64,000 bases of DNA from Apostichopus japonicus (taxonomy: Eukaryota; Echinodermata; Holothuroidea; Aspidochirotida; Stichopodidae): NCBI RefSeq assembly GCF_037975245.1, contig NC_092568.1, forward strand, positions 21,540,501 to 21,604,500. Reading direction: 5' to 3'. Positions 62,723 through 64,000 of the stretch are shown here, one piece after another. Made by a program: the position numbers and the translations under genes. Within the stretch, counting starts at the first letter, position 1. Each line of letters opens with the position of its first letter. The notes under the pieces are model-generated. The model saw nothing but the letters and a program-made list of their open reading frames with translations, was not told the origin of the DNA and did not search any database.

Positions 62723-63607
62723 GCTCCTAAACCTCCTTAAGTTTTAGATCTCATGGCTTAGAAATTTAGTTTGGGGAAATACATGCATGGGCGTCTGCAG
62801 AAAAAAAATCAGGGGAAAAATAATCCAAGTAGACTTTTGTATACGATGGGTCTGGCGTCCTCTCCCAGAAAACAATTATAGACTGCCGCAAATGCGATTT
62901 CCGTCCTATATTTAACAACTGTGGATAAAATACAATAAAATGAGAACTGCTGCATTTCATTTGCACAATGCTGGATCAAACTGCGCCAAAGTTCAATACA
63001 GGGGAACTTGAAATGCAGCTATTGGTCAAGACAAATTGGTGGGGACACGGTATATCATGTCCCCACTACTGAAAAAGTTGGATGTGATATCTGCTGTTTG
63101 CTTTACAAATTCGAATAATTTTGTCACTGTTCCTCTTTCTCTTCCCGTTTTCTTGCCGTATTTCTACTCCATCCTTTTCTCCTTTTCTCTTTCTTCTTTT
63201 TCTTTACCTTCCTTCACCTCGTTGAAGTTGGCAAGAGTTCCAAAGCTATTCAACAGCAACAAAACGTTATTTTGTGTATGTCTGTTGTGGGGTGAAGTTA
63301 GCGCTATGAGCTACAAGTTCCAATGCGCAAGGTGGGGGAAAGGGGCTAGAAATAATGTGTGGGTCAATTCTAACTCGGTTTTCGGTCGTTAATTGTTGAT
63401 GTAGCCTACCAGGTAAAAGGTTGAAATGACTTTAACAATTTCAAATTTAATAATTTGATTTATTATGCCATTTGGAGCACATAACATAGGCTATAACAGA
63501 ACATTACTGGCAAAAACTAGGGGGGGTTGATTGTGTGGGCCAACCCCCCCTCTTCAAAAAGTGGGGGGGTTAAAACCCCCCCAACCCCCCCTGTTTCTCC
63601 GCCAGTG

Positions 63608-63900
63608 ATTATAACACAATAGTACACTGAGAATTGCACTAGTTTCCCGACTACCTCCAACCGTAATTTAACTGTAGTATGTGTTGTGTTGTGTTGCCAC
63701 ATATAACATAATAGTGCACTGTTTGCCCTAGTTTCCGACTACTTCCAACTAATCTAACTGTAAGGGGGGGGGGGTGATATGAGCTCCCGTATAACGATCA
63801 TAAGTACTTGTTGCCACATATAACACAATAGTGGAACTGAGAATTGCACTAGTTTCCGACTACTTTCAACTAATTTAACTGTAAGGGTGGATGTCAGGGC
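63608..63900. repeat. Tandem repeat array (~96-117 bp unit), right part
   Basis: GTTGCCACAT at 63693 and 63810, with TTTCC(C)GACTAC(C/T)T, CAACTAAT(T/C)TAACTGTA and AATAGT(G/A)...CTGAGAATTGCACTAG blocks in each unit. Joined to 61655-61755 it makes about three copies. Confidence 0.88.
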
Positions 63901-64000
63901 TCGATAACGAGGTATTAAGAGAGTTTTGAGGTAGAGAACACATGGCACACACATGTTTTGCAAATTTCGATCATTGAGTTTATATAGCTTTTCCATTGCA

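Larger units (their letters stand above)
61756..63607. mobile_element. hAT-like non-autonomous element, 1852 bp, with an 8-bp target duplication
   Basis: The left end CAGTGGCGGAG and the right end CTCCGCCAGTG form an inverted repeat (10 of 11 matches). They are flanked by an exact 8-bp duplication, ATTATAAC (61748-61755 and 63608-63615). Removing the element and one duplication restores a tandem-repeat unit like those next to it (GTTGCCACAT...TATAACACAATAGT), an internal control for the insertion. No transposase is encoded; the 118-codon frame inside (63036-63392) is Ser/Leu/Phe-rich with no motif. Poly(G)/poly(C) tracts lie near both ends. Confidence 0.9.

Noticed and set aside
63036-63392. 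118-codon frame inside the hAT-like element, tested as transposase
   Set aside because: No hAT transposase motifs; the sequence is Ser/Leu/Phe-rich from a TTTCTC tract.
1-64000. CRISPR arrays, operons, rRNA genes, viral or toxin genes
   Set aside because: None seen; the tandem arrays here have no unique spacers and the genome is clearly eukaryotic.

Overview
This window is eukaryotic nuclear DNA from an animal. It is AT-rich (roughly 35-37% G+C by eye), has GT-AG introns, many microsatellites and minisatellites, DNA-transposon remnants and unusually frequent runs of G or C. No bacterial gene organisation, rRNA gene, CRISPR array or intact transposase or reverse transcriptase is visible. The split RAD51B gene and the repeat style suggest a marine invertebrate, possibly a deuterostome such as an echinoderm; that placement is a guess.

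The one gene I can assemble confidently is the 5' part of RAD51B, a RAD51 paralogue, on the minus strand. Six coding exons run from the start codon at 57905 down to a splice donor at 48145. Their reading phases agree, and they encode the first 247 residues: the helical N-terminal domain, Walker A, the YIDTES strand and Walker B. Exons for the C-terminal third were not found. The remaining 48 kb therefore appears to be one very long intron 6, or else contains exons I missed.

Other possible coding pieces are weaker. A plus-strand exon at 54353-54480 looks like the start of a mitochondrially targeted protein and lies antisense inside RAD51B intron 3. A candidate 5' exon at 37865-37927 sits just upstream of a promoter-like cluster (CRE palindrome plus YY1-type ATGGCGGC) at 38213-38252, where a 25-codon signal-peptide-like frame also begins. 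An open frame at 60746-61063 has no recognised family.

The rest is repeat-rich noncoding DNA. Two hAT-type non-autonomous elements have 8-bp target duplications that can be read directly: 13917-14350 (434 bp) and 61756-63607 (1852 bp, inserted into a tandem repeat and carrying three copies of its own internal module). Minisatellites lie at 8906-9880, 12440-12690, 20757-21655, 36280-36670, 51072-51396, 51421-51841 and 57203-57665. RAD51B exon 1 lies inside a 2.5-kb structure bounded by inverted arms of about 135 bp (56818-56955 and 59148-59283). tRNA-derived sequences occur at 38893-38966 and, more degraded, 19231-19275. Six perfect TGACGTCA palindromes are scattered across the window, more than base composition predicts.
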